Shown here piece by piece: positions 1 through 6,538 of a stretch of 8,248 nt of DNA (the stretch's first letter is position 1; each line of letters starts with the position of its first letter). This stretch comes from Chloroflexota bacterium (GTDB taxonomy: Bacteria > Chloroflexota > Anaerolineae > B4-G1). Location of the stretch: assembly GCA_030596915.1 (NCBI GenBank), contig JAUVSX010000114.1:1-8248 (forward strand), written 5' to 3'. A program made the translations under genes and the position numbers. The notes below the pieces were generated by a model. That model was not told the origin of the DNA and did no database searches. It worked only from the letters and a program-made list of their open reading frames with translations.

Positions 1-1002
1 CAGCAGCGCGGCGGTGACACCGGACGCCACCGCCCCCGCCACGGGCAGCTCGACCGCGCTGCTGAGGAACGTGAGGGTGGGGAAGAAAAGGAAGGTTGCA
101 AACCCGGCCAGGATGTAGTGAGAGAAGGGCATCCATATGCCGCTCAGCCGATGCACAACGTAGAGGCTGCCGATGAATAGAGCGACCAGCAAAGGGGAGA
201 TTCCGGCGAGGGCGCGCAGCGGTCCTTGGAGGGCCGCGACTCGCTGGGCGAAATCCCGCCGGGTGGGCAGGACCACCCGGACGTCGCGGTCAGCAATCAG
301 GGCGTCGTACTTCCACCTCAAAGTGTCCTCATTCCCGTCGTGCCCTACTTCGGTGGCGGGCAGCGAGTCCGCAGGAACTTCGCTTCCCCCGATACCTCGC
401 ACGGTGATGCTCACATCCAGGTGCTCCAGCCGATGGCCGCGGTCAAGGGCGTATTCGAAGCTGCCGATCCCGCGGGCACGATAGTGAACGGAGATCTCGC
501 GCTGCTGGGCACGCTCAGCGTGGTCCTGCCACACAATGCTGCTGAGGCTGTATTGGACGTCGGACGGCTCCACGCCATCGACCAGCAGGTAGACGTTGTT
601 GAGCGTGTCAAGGCCCTCGGGGAAGGGGAAGATGAGCTCGACGGTAGTCGTGGGGCCAGGGCCACCGTAGCGCACCACGTAGGTCGCTTCGAACTCGAGG
701 TCGTACACGGTGGCGGTGAGTCCCTCCACCTCTTCGTAGCGTGCCTCCAGCGAGGCGATGACCCGGGCGCTCGCTGCGCCCAAGGTCGCGCCGGTCGCAC
801 CATCCAATGCATAGTAGTTCCAGGCAGGCGCGGCCTGGATCAGGTTCAGCCGGCCGTGGAGTGCCAGGGCCCGCCGGTGATCCGGGGCGTCGGTCCAGCC
901 CGGCACGCCGGACGTGCCCAGCACGAAGGCGGCGATGAGGGCTGCCAGAACAGACAGCAAGATGATGTTCAGAAGCCGACGCTTCATCAATCCTCGTTTC
1001 AT
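1..1002 (-). CDS. CreD-like inner-membrane protein, partial (C-terminus beyond left edge)
   Basis: The reading frame is open from an ATG at 1002 to base 1 (334 codons, no stop), so the C-terminus is missing. One hydrophobic helix lies near residues 10-29. It is followed by about 235 residues of soluble, beta-rich, probably extracytoplasmic sequence, then at least three hydrophobic segments (about 265-283, 295-313, 318-334). The pattern around the second of these (HYILAGFA, then an F-rich stretch ending in LS) resembles the C-terminal membrane part of Escherichia coli CreD. A CreD-type protein downstream of a two-component system also echoes the creABCD locus. The soluble domain looks unlike E. 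coli CreD, so family membership is moderately sure and function is unknown; CreD is linked to envelope stress and beta-lactam response. The start at 1002 has AAGGA 9 nt upstream; an ATG at 987 is the alternative. The 115-bp gap after the kinase carries its own promoter-like array. Confidence 0.72.
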   Translation of the reverse strand, partial: MKRGLMKRRLLNIILLSVLAALIAAFVLGTSGVPGWTDAPDHRRALALHGRLNLIQAAPAWNYYALDGATGATLGAASARVIASLEARYEEVEGLTATVYDLEFEATYVVRYGGPGPTTTVELIFPFPEGLDTLNNVYLLVDGVEPSDVQYSLSSIVWQDHAERAQQREISVHYRARGIGSFEYALDRGHRLEHLDVSITVRGIGGSEVPADSLPATEVGHDGNEDTLRWKYDALIADRDVRVVLPTRRDFAQRVAALQGPLRALAGISPLLVALFIGSLYVVHRLSGIWMPFSHYILAGFATFLFFPTLTFLSSAVELPVAGAVASGVTAALL

Positions 1003-1008
1003 CAATCC
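983..1008 (-). other. Duplicated start region of the CreD-like gene
   Basis: On the minus strand the 11-mer GGATTGATGAA occurs twice, 15 bp apart (998-1008 and 983-993), each containing an in-frame ATG (1002 and 987). The two 15-bp units differ at only two positions. The upstream ATG has AAGGA at 9-nt spacing; the downstream ATG has GAGG only 4 nt away. This favours 1002 as the start but leaves 987 possible. It looks like a small tandem duplication adding five codons. Confidence 0.6.
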
Positions 1009-1039
1009 ACGTCCTTTGCCGAGGGAATGTGACGTCAGT

Positions 1040-1045
1040 ACTGTA
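1040..1045 (-). promoter_or_regulatory. -10-like hexamer of the CreD-like gene promoter
   Basis: TACAGT on the minus strand (4 of 6 matches to TATAAT) starts exactly 10 bp after the last 7-bp repeat. This matches PhoB-activated promoters, where the box takes the place of the -35 element. The predicted transcript start near 1033 would give a leader of about 30 nt that includes the AAGGA ribosome site. Confidence 0.5.
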
Positions 1046-1055
1046 GTTGAGGATT

Positions 1056-1095
1056 GTGGCAGCCGTGTGGCAGTAGTGGGGCAGTCTGGGGGCAG
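1056..1095 (-). promoter_or_regulatory. Four 7-bp direct repeats on 11-bp pitch (PhoB/OmpR-type operator)
   Basis: Read on the minus strand, the repeats are CTGCCCC (1089-1095), CTGCCCC (1078-1084), CTGCCAC (1067-1073) and CTGCCAC (1056-1062), each separated by a different 4-bp spacer. Only the 7-mers are conserved, as expected for tandem binding of OmpR/PhoB-family dimers; the E. coli Pho box is two CTGTCAT-like 7-mers separated by 4 bp. The array lies between the kinase stop codon and the CreD-like gene. It is most simply the operator of the CreD-like gene, bound by the response regulator encoded at 3064-3762. The assignment to that regulator is inference. Confidence 0.75.
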
Positions 1096-1117
1096 AGATG
1101 GGGGGTACGAGGCCGAG

Positions 1118-2968
1118 TCAGGCGACGAGGGGCAGCGTGAACGAGACGGCCGTGCCCGCAGGGGGCTTGCTTTCGACCCAGATGCGGCCGCCGTGGGCGT
1201 CGACGATGGCCCTGGCGATTGCCAGGCCCAGACCGGCGCCACTCTGGCCCTCGCCGCGGGCTCGCGAGCGATCACCACGGTAGAAGCGGCCGAACAGGTG
1301 CGGCAGCTCGTCCGTTGGGATACCCGGACCCGTGTCGGCGACGGTACAGAGGGCCTCCTGACCGGCCGCGCGTATCGATACGGAGACAGTCCCACCAGAT
1401 AGCGTGAACTTGACAGCGTTGTCGAGCAGGTTGATCAGCACCTGCTGAATCCGGTCCGCGTCGAGAAGGGCGATGACCGGGGCCCCGGAGCGGGGAAAGG
1501 TGATGGCGAGGTTCTTCAGTGCCGCCCGTCCCGCGAGCTGGGCGATGGCGCGCCGGACCACGAGGTCGAGTTTCGTGGGCGCAAGCCGCAGGTCGAGGCG
1601 TCCTGTGTCGGCCCGTGCGAGCAGCAACAGCTCACTCGCGAGGCGAATGAGCCGCTCTGTCTCGCCCTCGATCGTCTCTAGGAAGCGATCTCGTGTCACC
1701 GGGTCCTCAGCGGCGCCATTGCGCAGCGTCTCGACGAAGCCCTTGATCGCCGTCAAGGGCGTACGCAGTTCGTGGGAGACGTCCGAAACGAAGCGCGTGC
1801 GAAGCCGGTCGAGTTGGCGGTGAGCCGTCACATCGTGTCCGACAACGACGACCCCAGTGATGTGGCTGTCGTCCTCCCCCAGCGGCGTGGCCACCAGCTC
1901 GATTATCCGGTCCCGGGCAGCAAACTCGGTCGTCTGCTTCTCTCCGCTGGCGAGGGTCTCGCCGATGGCTCCCCGGACGTGGTCTGAGGCGAGTTCCAGC
2001 AGGGCAGCGCCCGCGGGGTTCGTCAGCGTGATCTCACCTGTGGTGGCTGCTGCGATAACGGCATCCGACAGACCATCGAGTATGATCTCTCGCTCCACGG
2101 CCCGGGCGATCAGTTCGTCGCGCGCCGATCCGAGGTTGGCGTTCATCGTGTTGAACGCGGCCGTCAAACGGCTCAGCTCCGCCGTGCGGGCCTCCGGAAT
2201 CGGAGCTGCCTGTCCACCGCGGGCCAGTGCGGCGGCTGCTTCTGTGAGCCGCTGCAAGGGGCGGGTCAGTGTCCGCGCGAGTATCACGCCGGTGGCGCCA
2301 GCCAGCAGTATCGCCAGGACTGCGCCGGCGAGAACCTGAGGGCCGAAGTAGGTGGGAAGCAGGCTCAGGCTCAGCCGGGGCAAGGGGCTTGCAATGTAGA
2401 CGACGCTGCTAACGCTCCCATCGGCGGACCACACGGGATGCGCCGCGTACAGCACCCGCCGGTCCGGCGCCCAGCTATACGCTCGGACGGCCGTCGCGGG
2501 CTCCCCTGCCATTGCGCTCTGGATCTCCTCACGGACGCGAAGAAGCTCGACCTGGTCTTCCCCCGTCGTGTCGAGATCGAGCTTGGATGCAAGCGCCCCT
2601 ATCTCGCTGAGTTGCGCCGAGGGCGGCCCCTCCGGCGACGCCGAAGCGTCGATCTCAGCGAGGTCGAGGATGACGGCGCCCTCCTCGTCGATCACGCGGG
2701 TGTGGTATCCAGGCAGCACGTTGGAGGCCTGGGAGTAGGCCTCTGCGGTCGGTTGCACGACCGCCTCAACCAGGCTTCGCTGCTCGAGCGCAAGGCCCGA
2801 CTCCGCGGTCTGGGCCACAAGGCGGGCCTGGGCGAGCAGGCTCTCGCGCAGCACCTCAAGGAAGGCCCGGTCGAGGGCTCGCCAGGCGAGGGTGGCTGCC
2901 ACCGCCATCGCAAGAAGGATAACCAGGAGGTAGGAAGCGATCAGCCGGGAGCGGATAGTCCTCAACAT
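1118..2968 (-). CDS. Sensor histidine kinase (PhoR/WalK type: TM-sensor-TM-HAMP-PAS-HisKA-HATPase)
   Basis: A 616-residue membrane kinase that should autophosphorylate on His399 and pass phosphate to the regulator encoded just upstream. Visible in order: TM1 (about 10-30); an extracytoplasmic sensor of about 180 residues; TM2 (212-231); a HAMP linker (RTLTRPLQRLTEAAAALARG); a PAS segment from about 295; the HisKA H-box FVSDVSHELRTPLTAIKGF with His399; and an HATPase_c domain with N-box NLLDNAVKF (Asn517), G1 DTGPGIP, F-box LFGRFYRGD and G2 GAGLGLAIA. All catalytic boxes are intact, so it should be active. The ATG at 2968 is the only sensible start: an in-frame TGA lies a short way upstream and no other start codon falls between. 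It has no clear Shine-Dalgarno site, and a TACAAT lies only 9 nt upstream, suggesting a near-leaderless transcript. The signal sensed cannot be told. Confidence 0.96.
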   Translation of the reverse strand: MLRTIRSRLIASYLLVILLAMAVAATLAWRALDRAFLEVLRESLLAQARLVAQTAESGLALEQRSLVEAVVQPTAEAYSQASNVLPGYHTRVIDEEGAVILDLAEIDASASPEGPPSAQLSEIGALASKLDLDTTGEDQVELLRVREEIQSAMAGEPATAVRAYSWAPDRRVLYAAHPVWSADGSVSSVVYIASPLPRLSLSLLPTYFGPQVLAGAVLAILLAGATGVILARTLTRPLQRLTEAAAALARGGQAAPIPEARTAELSRLTAAFNTMNANLGSARDELIARAVEREIILDGLSDAVIAAATTGEITLTNPAGAALLELASDHVRGAIGETLASGEKQTTEFAARDRIIELVATPLGEDDSHITGVVVVGHDVTAHRQLDRLRTRFVSDVSHELRTPLTAIKGFVETLRNGAAEDPVTRDRFLETIEGETERLIRLASELLLLARADTGRLDLRLAPTKLDLVVRRAIAQLAGRAALKNLAITFPRSGAPVIALLDADRIQQVLINLLDNAVKFTLSGGTVSVSIRAAGQEALCTVADTGPGIPTDELPHLFGRFYRGDRSRARGEGQSGAGLGLAIARAIVDAHGGRIWVESKPPAGTAVSFTLPLVA

Positions 2969-2977
2969 ATCGAGGCC

Positions 2978-2983
2978 ATTGTA
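2978..2983 (-). promoter_or_regulatory. -10 hexamer of the kinase gene promoter
   Basis: TACAAT on the minus strand (5 of 6 matches to TATAAT) starts exactly 10 bp after the CTGACAC pair, the same spacing as in front of the CreD-like gene. It ends 9 nt before the kinase ATG, so transcription from it would begin about 2-3 nt before the start codon. The kinase could also be read from a transcript that starts upstream of the regulator gene. Confidence 0.55.
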
Positions 2984-2993
2984 GTACGCCTCT

Positions 2994-3011
2994 GTGTCAG
3001 GAGCGTGTCAG
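2994..3011 (-). promoter_or_regulatory. Two 7-bp direct repeats on 11-bp pitch upstream of the kinase gene
   Basis: The minus strand reads CTGACAC-GCTC-CTGACAC: two identical 7-mers separated by 4 bp, the layout of a PhoB/OmpR-family binding site. It lies in the 95-bp gap between the regulator and kinase genes. Its 7-mer resembles those before the CreD-like gene (CTGMCMC overall). Control by the adjacent response regulator (autoregulation) is inferred. Confidence 0.68.
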
Positions 3012-3063
3012 CAACCTGAACTCGCGACCGAGAGGTCTGCTCAGATACGTGCGGCCCCCGCAA

Positions 3064-3762
3064 TCAGAGGCGTTCGAGACGATATCCCACGCCGCGGACG
3101 GTGGAGATGACAATTGGGTCGCCGCCCGCCGCCTGAAGTTTCGCGCGAAGGCGCTTCACTGCGCTGTCCACAGCACGGAGGCCCCCGTAATAGTCATAGC
3201 CCCACGCCTGGTCGAGGAGCTGTTCGCGACTCAACACCAACCCCGCGTGGCGAACGAGCGTCGCGAGCAGGTCAAACTCCAGGCGGCTGAGAGGCAGCGG
3301 ATTGCCCTCGAAGCACGCCTCGCGCGCGCCAGTGTCAACCGACAACGCGCCATTCCGGTGGACTACGGCCGTATCCAGGTCCTGTGTCGCTGTTCGGCGC
3401 AATACGGCCTTGACCCGCGCCATCAGTTCACGCACGCTGAAGGGCTTTGTGACGTAGTCGTCGGCGCCCAGCTCCAGGCCAACGACGCGGTCCACCTCCT
3501 CCACGCGGGCGGTGAGCATGATGACAGGCGTATCGCTCTCGCGCCGCAGGGAACGGCAGACCTCAAGCCCATCGAGGCCAGGTAGCATCAGGTCGAGGAT
3601 GACGAGGTCGGGGCGCTCTCTGCGGGCAAGACGCAACGCTTCCAGGCCGTCTCGGGCAGCAATGACCCGGTAGCCGTCACGGTTGAGGTTGTACTCGAGC
3701 AGATCGATGATGGCCTGTTCGTCGTCGACCACGAGGACCACAGGGCCGGATTGATTCCTCAT
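3064..3762 (-). CDS. OmpR/PhoB-family response regulator
   Basis: A 232-residue two-domain regulator. The N-terminal receiver domain carries the acidic pair Asp13-Asp14, phospho-acceptor Asp57 (VILDLMLPG), Thr84 (IMLTAR) and Lys106 (VTKPF), all at standard positions. The C-terminal winged-helix DNA-binding domain (about 130-230) includes the recognition-helix region (AVDSAVKRLRAKL) and a wing ending in TVRGVGYRLE, as in PhoB, PhoP and WalR. It is the cognate partner of the histidine kinase 95 bp downstream. The ATG at 3762 is preferred over a TTG at 3771 in the same frame because AGGA lies 9 nt before the ATG and the product then has normal family length. The 11-bp-pitch repeats in front of the kinase and CreD-like genes are likely targets (inference). 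Phosphate, envelope or antibiotic stress are possible roles; the sequence does not choose. Confidence 0.96.
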   Translation of the reverse strand: MRNQSGPVVLVVDDEQAIIDLLEYNLNRDGYRVIAARDGLEALRLARRERPDLVILDLMLPGLDGLEVCRSLRRESDTPVIMLTARVEEVDRVVGLELGADDYVTKPFSVRELMARVKAVLRRTATQDLDTAVVHRNGALSVDTGAREACFEGNPLPLSRLEFDLLATLVRHAGLVLSREQLLDQAWGYDYYGGLRAVDSAVKRLRAKLQAAGGDPIVISTVRGVGYRLERL

Positions 3763-3861
3763 CAAGGCCAATCCTACACTGTTGTGGCACGGGGAGCAAG
3801 CGCATCGTGATGGGTGATGCCTCAGATCAGAGCGCGCGGCCCTGGCGCGTTGCGGGCTGCC

Positions 3862-3890
3862 TTGACACCTCTCGATACATATGCGAGAAT
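3862..3890 (+). promoter_or_regulatory. Sigma70-like promoter for the hdrA operon
   Basis: A perfect -35 TTGACA (3862-3867), a 17-bp spacer and the -10 hexamer GAGAAT (3885-3890, 4 of 6 matches) preceded by TGc, an extended -10 element. It points toward hdrA, with predicted initiation near 3897. It is the best promoter-like match seen in the window on the plus strand. Confidence 0.6.
3870..3888. promoter_or_regulatory. Inverted repeat in the hdrA promoter spacer (possible operator)
   Basis: TCTCG-N9-CGAGA lies between the -35 and -10 elements, with a CATATG core off-centre between the arms. A repressor bound there would block RNA polymerase. The arms are only 5 bp, so chance remains possible, and no regulator gene is tied to it. 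Confidence 0.35.
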
Positions 3891-3922
3891 TGCCGCCAAC
3901 GTGTCACAGCCGCTCTTCAACG

Positions 3923-3937
3923 GGCAACCACGTTGCC
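3923..3937 (+). other. Perfect hairpin in the hdrA leader
   Basis: GGCAAC-CAC-GTTGCC is a perfect 6-bp inverted repeat with a 3-nt centre, lying about 27 nt after the predicted transcript start. No U-tract follows, so it is not an intrinsic terminator. It may be a leader RNA structure or a DNA-binding site. Confidence 0.35.
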
Positions 3938-4090
3938 AGCCGCAGCCACGCTTGCCGGACATCGTGTTGGACGCTGTCTCGCGTTGTCGCGAAGAGGGAT
4001 GCGGATATCCTCGGTCCCACGTGTGCCATTGAAGCGCCGTCGCGCTCACCCTTGCCGGGCGAGCGGCGGGCGACTGTGCAGGTCTTGAGA

Positions 4091-4097
4091 GAAGGAG
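4091..4097 (+). promoter_or_regulatory. Ribosome binding site that sets the hdrA start
   Basis: GAAGGAG lies 8 nt before the ATG at 4106. The frame is open further upstream to an ATG at 3881, but that extension overlaps the promoter and has no family-like sequence. The product beginning MEEPRIGVYICECG matches the usual HdrA N-terminus, so 4106 is the start. Confidence 0.88.
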
Positions 4098-4105
4098 TTC
4101 GCGCT

Positions 4106-6064
4106 ATGGAAGAACCGCGTATAGGTGTCTACATATGCGAGTGCGGCGTCAACATCTCGGCGACCGTCGATGTGCCCGGCGTAGTCGAAATGGCGTCGGA
4201 CCTGCCCGGCGTCGTCATCGCGCGACTGCACAAGTACGCGTGCTCGGAGGATGGTCAGGTTACGATCCAGAACGACATCCGCGAACTGGGCCTGAACCGC
4301 GTTGTCGTAGCGTCGTGCACGCCGCGAATGCACGAGCCGACGTTCCGGCGGGCGGTGGCCGACGCTGGACTCAACCCCTACCTGTTTGAGATGGCCAACA
4401 TACGCGAGCACGTCTCCTGGGTCGTGCGGGACACTGAGGCAGGGACCGATAAGGCGAAGCGGCTGGTGAGATCCGCGGTGGCACGCGTCGCGTTTCACTC
4501 TCCTCTGGAGGCGCGCCAGGAACCGGTCACTCAGGCCGCGCTTGTCGTCGGCGGCGGCATCGCGGGTATCCAGGCGGCGCTAGGCATCGCTGATTCCGGC
4601 TATCAGGTCTACCTGGTGGAGAGGGAGCCGTCTATCGGTGGCCATATGGCCCAGTTGGACAAGACCTTTCCCACGCTCGACTGTAGCATATGAATTCTTG
4701 GTCCCAAGATGATGGATGTCGGTCGACATCCGAACATCACTCTTCTGACCTACAGTGAGGTCGAGGAAGTATCGGGGTATGTTGGAAGCTTCAGCGTGAG
4801 GATCCGCAAGCGTGCCCGATCGGTTGATGAGGACCTGTGCACCGGCTGCGGACTGTGCCAAGAGAAGTGCCCCAGAAGGGTAGTGGACACGGCCTTCGAA
4901 GAGGGTATGGGCAAGCGCAAGGCCATCTACCGGTCTTTCTCCCAGGCAGTACCCAACATACCGGTGATCGACCGGGAGAACTGCCTCTACTATCTGAGGG
5001 GGCGCTGCAAGCTATGTGAGAAGTACTGCCCGACGGGGGCCATCCGATTTGATCAGGAGGATACGATTCTAGATCTGGACGTAGGCGCCATCGTGGTAGC
5101 CACCGGCTTCCAGATGTGGGACCCCACGCAGCTTGAAGAATACGGCTACGGCACCTCGCCAAACATCATCACCGGCATGGAGTTCGAGCGCCTCAGCAAC
5201 TCCAGCGGCCCGACCGAGGGCGAGATTCTGACCGCTGAGGGAGAAGTACCCGAGAGCGTGGCGATCATCCACTGCGTCGGGAGCCGGGATGAGCGCGCCC
5301 ACGAGTACTGCTCTCGGTTTTGCTGCATGGTCGCCCTGAAGCAGGCGCACCTCGTTCACGACAAGACGGGCGCCGAGGTCTACGACTTCTATATCGACAT
5401 GCGCACCTTTGGCAAGGCCTACGAGGAGTTCTATGGGCGGATGCGCCGGGAGGGAATCCACTTCATCCAGGGACGGCCGGCGCAGGTTGCCGAGGACCCG
5501 GTCACAAAGAAGCTCCACATCGAGGTCGAGGACGTCCTACTCGGCAAGTGGATGGAGATTCCGGTGGACATGGTTGTCCTGGCCAACGCCGTCGAGCCGC
5601 AGCACGACAGCGGCCGGATAGCAGCGCTCTTCGGCCTGGGACGCACGCCCGATGGCTGGTTCGCTGAGGCGCCCCCGAAGCTGCGCCCGGTCGAGACGAG
5701 CACGGCCGGTGTGTTGCTGGCAGGATCCTGCCAGGCGCCTCGGGATGTGCCCGACACGGTGGCCCACGCCGGAGCCGCGGCGCTCGAGGTCGTCCGGCTG
5801 TTCAATCAGGGGGTGGTCACCGTCTCGCCAACGGTCGCAGTAGTGGACGCCTCCCAGTGTGTGGGCTGCGGTGAGTGCATCCCCGTCTGCCCCTACACGG
5901 CTATCGCCAGGGGACCCGAAGAGAAGGCGCAGATCAACGCAGCACTTTGCATGGGGTGTGGTACCTGCGTCGCCGCCTGCCCCTCCGGGGCCATCACGGC
6001 GCTGCAATTCACCGACGAGGAGATCGTTGCGCAGATCGACGGCCTGCTTGCGCCGGTTGTCTGA
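4106..6064 (+). CDS. hdrA: Heterodisulfide reductase subunit A-like flavoprotein, selenoprotein (Sec196 at in-frame TGA)
   Basis: HdrA is a cytoplasmic FAD/iron-sulfur protein, the electron-bifurcating core of Hdr complexes. Read through TGA 4691-4693 it gives 652 residues, normal for the family. Visible: N-terminal YICECG; FAD-binding GGGIAG (149-154); the GGHMAQLDKTFPTLDCS stretch ending at the TGA; ferredoxin clusters at Cys245/248/251/255 and Cys293/301/304/308; the family motif HCVGSRDE...YCSRFCC (Cys390, 402, 406, 407); and a C-terminal 2x[4Fe-4S] domain (Cys585/588/591/595 and 615/618/621/625). The TGA falls where most homologues have the last Cys of CSxCIL.PKM and where methanococcal HdrA carries Sec. 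The frame is unchanged on both sides and a SECIS-like hairpin follows. It heads an operon with mvhD, an FrhB/FdhB-like protein and fdhA, implying formate-linked electron transfer. The alternative, a nonsense mutation, is unlikely because the remainder is perfectly conserved. Confidence 0.95.
4691..4693 (+). other. Selenocysteine codon (TGA) in hdrA, residue 196
   Basis: TGA lies between the conserved coding stretches LDCSI and ILGPKMMDVGRHPN. In Cys-type homologues this position is the second Cys of CSxC. Both sides are in one frame. Confidence 0.9.
4708..4738 (+). promoter_or_regulatory. Bacterial SECIS element of hdrA
   Basis: Upper stem GGATGTC (4714-4720) pairs perfectly with GACATCC (4725-4731) around a GGTC loop (4721-4724). 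A T-G pair, a 1x2 internal loop and a 4-bp lower stem GATG/CATC (4708-4711 with 4735-4738) extend it. The loop begins 27 nt after the TGA, within the known 16-37 nt range for bacterial elements, and starts with G. GGUC is also found in the apical loop of the E. coli fdhF element. SelB should bind here to decode the UGA. Confidence 0.85.
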
Positions 6065-6118
6065 GCCGGCTTGGCCCGTGCAGAAGCGTGGACGAGAGCG
6101 AACCCAAGGACTGCCACC

Positions 6119-6538
6119 ATGAGCGAATCCTTTGAACCCAAGATCGTCGCCTTTCTCTGCAACTGGTGCTCGTATGCAGGTGCGGACAATGCGGGTACTG
6201 CACGCATGGAGTCGCCCGCAAACATCCTGCCCATCCGGGTGATGTGTTCGGGACGGGTGTCGCCGGAGATGGTGATGCGGGCCTTCCGGGCTGGCGCCGA
6301 CGGCGTGCTTGTGCTTGGCTGTCACATCGGCGATTGCCACTACGTCAACGGGAATCACCGTACGATCAAGCGTATGCCGCTGGTGCGCAATCTGCTGGGC
6401 TACATTGGGATCAACCCAGACAGACTGAGGCTTGACTGGGTCTCCTCGGCCGAGGCGCCCAAGTTTGTGCAGGTGACTACGGAATTCGTCGACGCGGTCC
6501 GGGCTCTGGGACCGATAGCGGAGGAGATGGCGCAATGA
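6119..6538 (+). CDS. mvhD: MvhD/FlpD-type [2Fe-2S] electron-transfer subunit
   Basis: A 139-residue protein matching the methyl-viologen-reducing hydrogenase delta subunit family. MvhD carries electrons from a hydrogenase or formate dehydrogenase to HdrA. The conserved cysteines are all present: CNWCSYAGAD (Cys14, Cys17), RVMCSGRV (Cys43) and GCHIGDCHY (Cys68, Cys73). The C-terminal region (DRLRLDWVSSAEAPKFVQV) is also family-typical. Length is normal for a stand-alone MvhD; in some organisms it is fused to HdrA, but here it is separate, 54 bp downstream. The start at 6119 is chosen because AAGGA lies 8 nt before it; an upstream TTG in the same frame gives a non-conserved extension. Its stop overlaps the next start (ATGA), implying translational coupling. 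It is cytoplasmic, with no signal peptide or membrane segment. Confidence 0.95.
   Translation: MSESFEPKIVAFLCNWCSYAGADNAGTARMESPANILPIRVMCSGRVSPEMVMRAFRAGADGVLVLGCHIGDCHYVNGNHRTIKRMPLVRNLLGYIGINPDRLRLDWVSSAEAPKFVQVTTEFVDAVRALGPIAEEMAQ

Larger units (their letters stand above)
3763..4105. other. Divergent intergenic region between the regulator gene and hdrA
   Basis: These 343 bp hold no convincing gene; short open frames here lack ribosome sites and protein-like composition. Contents: a good plus-strand promoter (3862-3890) with an inverted repeat in its spacer; a leader of about 210 nt before hdrA with small hairpins at 3923-3937 and 3979-3992 (TCGCG-TTGT-CGCGA); and, for the minus-strand regulator gene, only a weak candidate promoter (TTGCTC at 3794-3799, TAGGAT at 3771-3776, 17-bp spacer). 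No strong 7-bp repeat array like those before the kinase and CreD-like genes was found here. A single GTGCCAC-like 7-mer lies near the regulator start but without a clear partner. Confidence 0.7.

Noticed and set aside
226..1032. Plus-strand open frame of 268 codons
   Set aside because: It is antisense to the CreD-like gene, shows no recognisable domain, and the opposite frame has clear membrane-protein organisation and a ribosome site.
1056..1095. CRISPR-like or microsatellite repeat
   Set aside because: Units are 7 bp with 4-bp variable spacers, far too short for CRISPR, and the fixed pitch and distance to a -10 hexamer point to an operator.
1129..1135. GGGGCAG as a fifth operator repeat
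   Set aside because: It lies 40 bp from its neighbour, off the 11-bp pitch, and within the 3' end of the kinase coding sequence.
3763..3771. TTG start at 3771 for the response regulator
   Set aside because: It adds only three residues and has worse ribosome-site spacing than the ATG at 3762.
3807..4088. Short plus-strand open frames in the intergenic region
   Set aside because: No ribosome sites, unlike-protein composition, and overlap with promoter and leader structures.
3881..4105. N-terminal extension of HdrA from ATG 3881
   Set aside because: The ATG falls inside the promoter, there is no ribosome site, the residues are not family-like, and a strong GAAGGAG serves the ATG at 4106.
4709..6064. 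Separate 451-residue gene starting at ATG 4709
   Set aside because: It lacks a ribosome site, starts inside the conserved PKMM motif, is in frame with the upstream HdrA part, and its ATG lies in the SECIS stem. It is the second part of one selenoprotein.
5537..6535. Minus-strand open frame of 332 codons opposite hdrA and mvhD
   Set aside because: Both plus-strand genes have full family motifs. The antisense frame has none and is a by-product of high GC.
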